A DNA stretch of 8,178 nt from Dehalococcoidia bacterium (lineage in GTDB: Bacteria > Chloroflexota > Dehalococcoidia > Lucifugimonadales > Lucifugimonadaceae). The stretch covers positions 15,419 through 23,596 of the forward strand of contig PACM01000016.1 in the NCBI GenBank assembly GCA_002700125.1, written 5' to 3'. The notes beneath the pieces are model-generated. The model saw only the letters and a program-made list of their open reading frames with translations. It ran no database searches and was not told the DNA's origin. Position numbers and translations under genes: made by a program. Below, in pieces: positions 7,474-8,178 of the stretch. Each line of letters opens with the position of its first letter. Positions within the stretch are counted from its first letter, which is position 1.

Positions 7474-7600
7474 TGTGTCTCCGAATCTATTTAGAATGTT
7501 TCATGAAATAAAATAAATAATTTAAAATATACTTAGTATTGATTATAAAACTAAACGACATATAGAATACACTATATTTGTTACAATTAATTAACTTTTT
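7474..7600. promoter_or_regulatory. Divergent intergenic region with candidate promoters for both neighbours
   Basis: These 127 extremely AT-rich bases lie between two divergent starts, so they must hold the promoters of both genes. On the - strand a perfect TATAAT -10 is at 7547-7542, with only a poor -35 (GTATTC) 17 bp upstream; this would give a leader of about 60 bases for the NYN gene. On the + strand TTGATT (7539-7544) is followed after 16-18 bp by TATAGA (7561-7566) or TAGAAT (7563-7568), and TATATT (7573-7578) is another -10 candidate. The two promoter sets overlap, so the genes could be regulated antagonistically. Short palindromes TTTCATGAAA (7499-7508) and TTAATTAA (7587-7594) are present but common in such DNA. 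Confidence 0.4.
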
Positions 7601-8178
7601 ATGGATACACAGTCAAAATTTGTTTCTGCTCGAGAATGTAATGTTGAAATGCCCAACGGATTACAGTGGGATGGAGAAGATTTATGGGTCATTGATCAAA
7701 AATCAGACGATATATTTGTAATAGACCAAGAAGGAACAATTAAGAAAAGAATAAAAACGATTTGTGAGAATGGATCAGGAATCACTCTTGGAGAAGGTTG
7801 CATATGGTTAGCATCAAATGGAGTAACTACATCTAGACATTATAGATCTACTGACACCCATCAGAATTGGGTTCTAAAACTAGATTTTGAAACTGAAAAA
7901 ATTATAAACAGATATCCAACTCCTGACGGTGGCGGAGTCCACGGTTTGGAATGGGACGATGGCAAACTGTGGATAACAGCATTTAATCCTACTGCCTTAA
8001 TTTTAGTTGATCCCAAGAATTTTGATGAGGTTTCTAAGTTTGAAATTGATCAATCTCCTCACGGACTAGCCATAGAAGGAGACTCAATTTGGTGCTCAGA
8101 TAGAGTCGCTCGTAATATAATTAGATATAACAAGACGACTGGTGAAGCAATAGAAAAGATAGATGTACCTGAAGATGG
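7601..8178 (+). CDS. Beta-propeller protein (NHL/SMP-30/Vgb-like), 3' end missing
   Basis: The frame is open from ATG 7601 to the window end (192 full codons and part of another). An in-frame TAA at 7592-7594 rules out an earlier start. Four blade-like repeats share a G-L/I-x-W/L-x(4-5)-L/I-W core: GLQWDGEDLW (20-29), GITLGEGCIW (60-69), GLEWDDGKLW (115-124) and GLAIEGDSIW (155-164). Spacings are 40, 55 and 40 residues, so blade two carries an insertion of about 15 residues (around 74-89). Several blades end with a V/I-D or R-Y-N strand before the next. There is no signal peptide or membrane segment, so it is probably cytosolic. This architecture fits the wide group holding NHL, SMP-30 gluconolactonase-like, virginiamycin lyase-like and glutaminyl cyclotransferase-like propellers; catalytic residues cannot be assigned. 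There is no Shine-Dalgarno before the ATG (it follows ACTTTTT), so translation may use a short or leaderless message. Confidence 0.75.
   Translation, partial: MDTQSKFVSARECNVEMPNGLQWDGEDLWVIDQKSDDIFVIDQEGTIKKRIKTICENGSGITLGEGCIWLASNGVTTSRHYRSTDTHQNWVLKLDFETEKIINRYPTPDGGGVHGLEWDDGKLWITAFNPTALILVDPKNFDEVSKFEIDQSPHGLAIEGDSIWCSDRVARNIIRYNKTTGEAIEKIDVPED

Noticed and set aside
7499..7508. Palindrome TTTCATGAAA upstream of the NYN gene, considered as an operator.
   Set aside because: It is a single short copy with no second half-site array or adjacent regulator gene; not enough to call.

Overview
This is an AT-rich (about 60 % A+T by eye), gene-dense bacterial window. It holds eight protein-coding genes, two of them cut by the window edges. 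I see no tRNA, rRNA, CRISPR array, insertion sequence or phage gene. Gene starts are ATG, and two genes have clear AGGAG-type Shine-Dalgarno sites (the oxidoreductase at 754 and ilvD). The style (tight 1-4 bp gene overlaps, low G+C, many paralogous 2-hydroxyacid dehydrogenases) would fit an uncultivated, perhaps marine, heterotroph such as a Dehalococcoidia/SAR202-type Chloroflexota. That is a guess from style, and the sequence alone does not fix the lineage.

Layout. Positions 1-660 are the 3' part of a ferredoxin/flavodoxin--NADP+ reductase-like flavoprotein. A 93-bp gap with a triple GAAATC repeat follows. Next comes a compact, probably single, five-gene transcription unit at 754-6655 on the + strand: a GarR/GlxR-like 3-hydroxyacid (tartronate semialdehyde) reductase; two tandem Ldh2-family (malate/L-lactate dehydrogenase family) oxidoreductases that are clear paralogues; a D-isomer-specific 2-hydroxyacid dehydrogenase; and dihydroxy-acid dehydratase (IlvD). 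Junctions are a 3-bp gap, a 1-bp overlap, a 4-bp overlap and an 18- to 24-bp gap.

On the - strand, ending 4 bp inside ilvD, is a NYN/LabA-like putative ribonuclease with a long basic, probably disordered tail (6652-7473). A 127-bp, very AT-rich divergent promoter region (7474-7600) separates it from a rightward gene that runs off the window (7601-8178+). That gene encodes a beta-propeller protein with at least four ~40-residue blades.

How the genes may work together. Every enzyme in the operon acts on hydroxy or keto carboxylic acids, and four of the five are NAD(P)-dependent dehydrogenases that interconvert hydroxy and oxo acids. One reading is a sugar-acid or hydroxy-acid catabolic cluster in which the GarR-like enzyme makes D-glycerate from tartronate semialdehyde and the other dehydrogenases exchange hydroxyacids with ketoacids. 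The other is that ilvD is an ordinary branched-chain amino acid gene at the end of the transcript. IlvD keeps DHAD hallmarks, so I do not call it a sugar-acid dehydratase. No aldolase, transporter or regulator is visible here, so any pathway is inference. The most unusual items are the tandem Ldh2 pair with divergent active-site loops and the composition of the operon; I find no clear evidence of a wholly new system.
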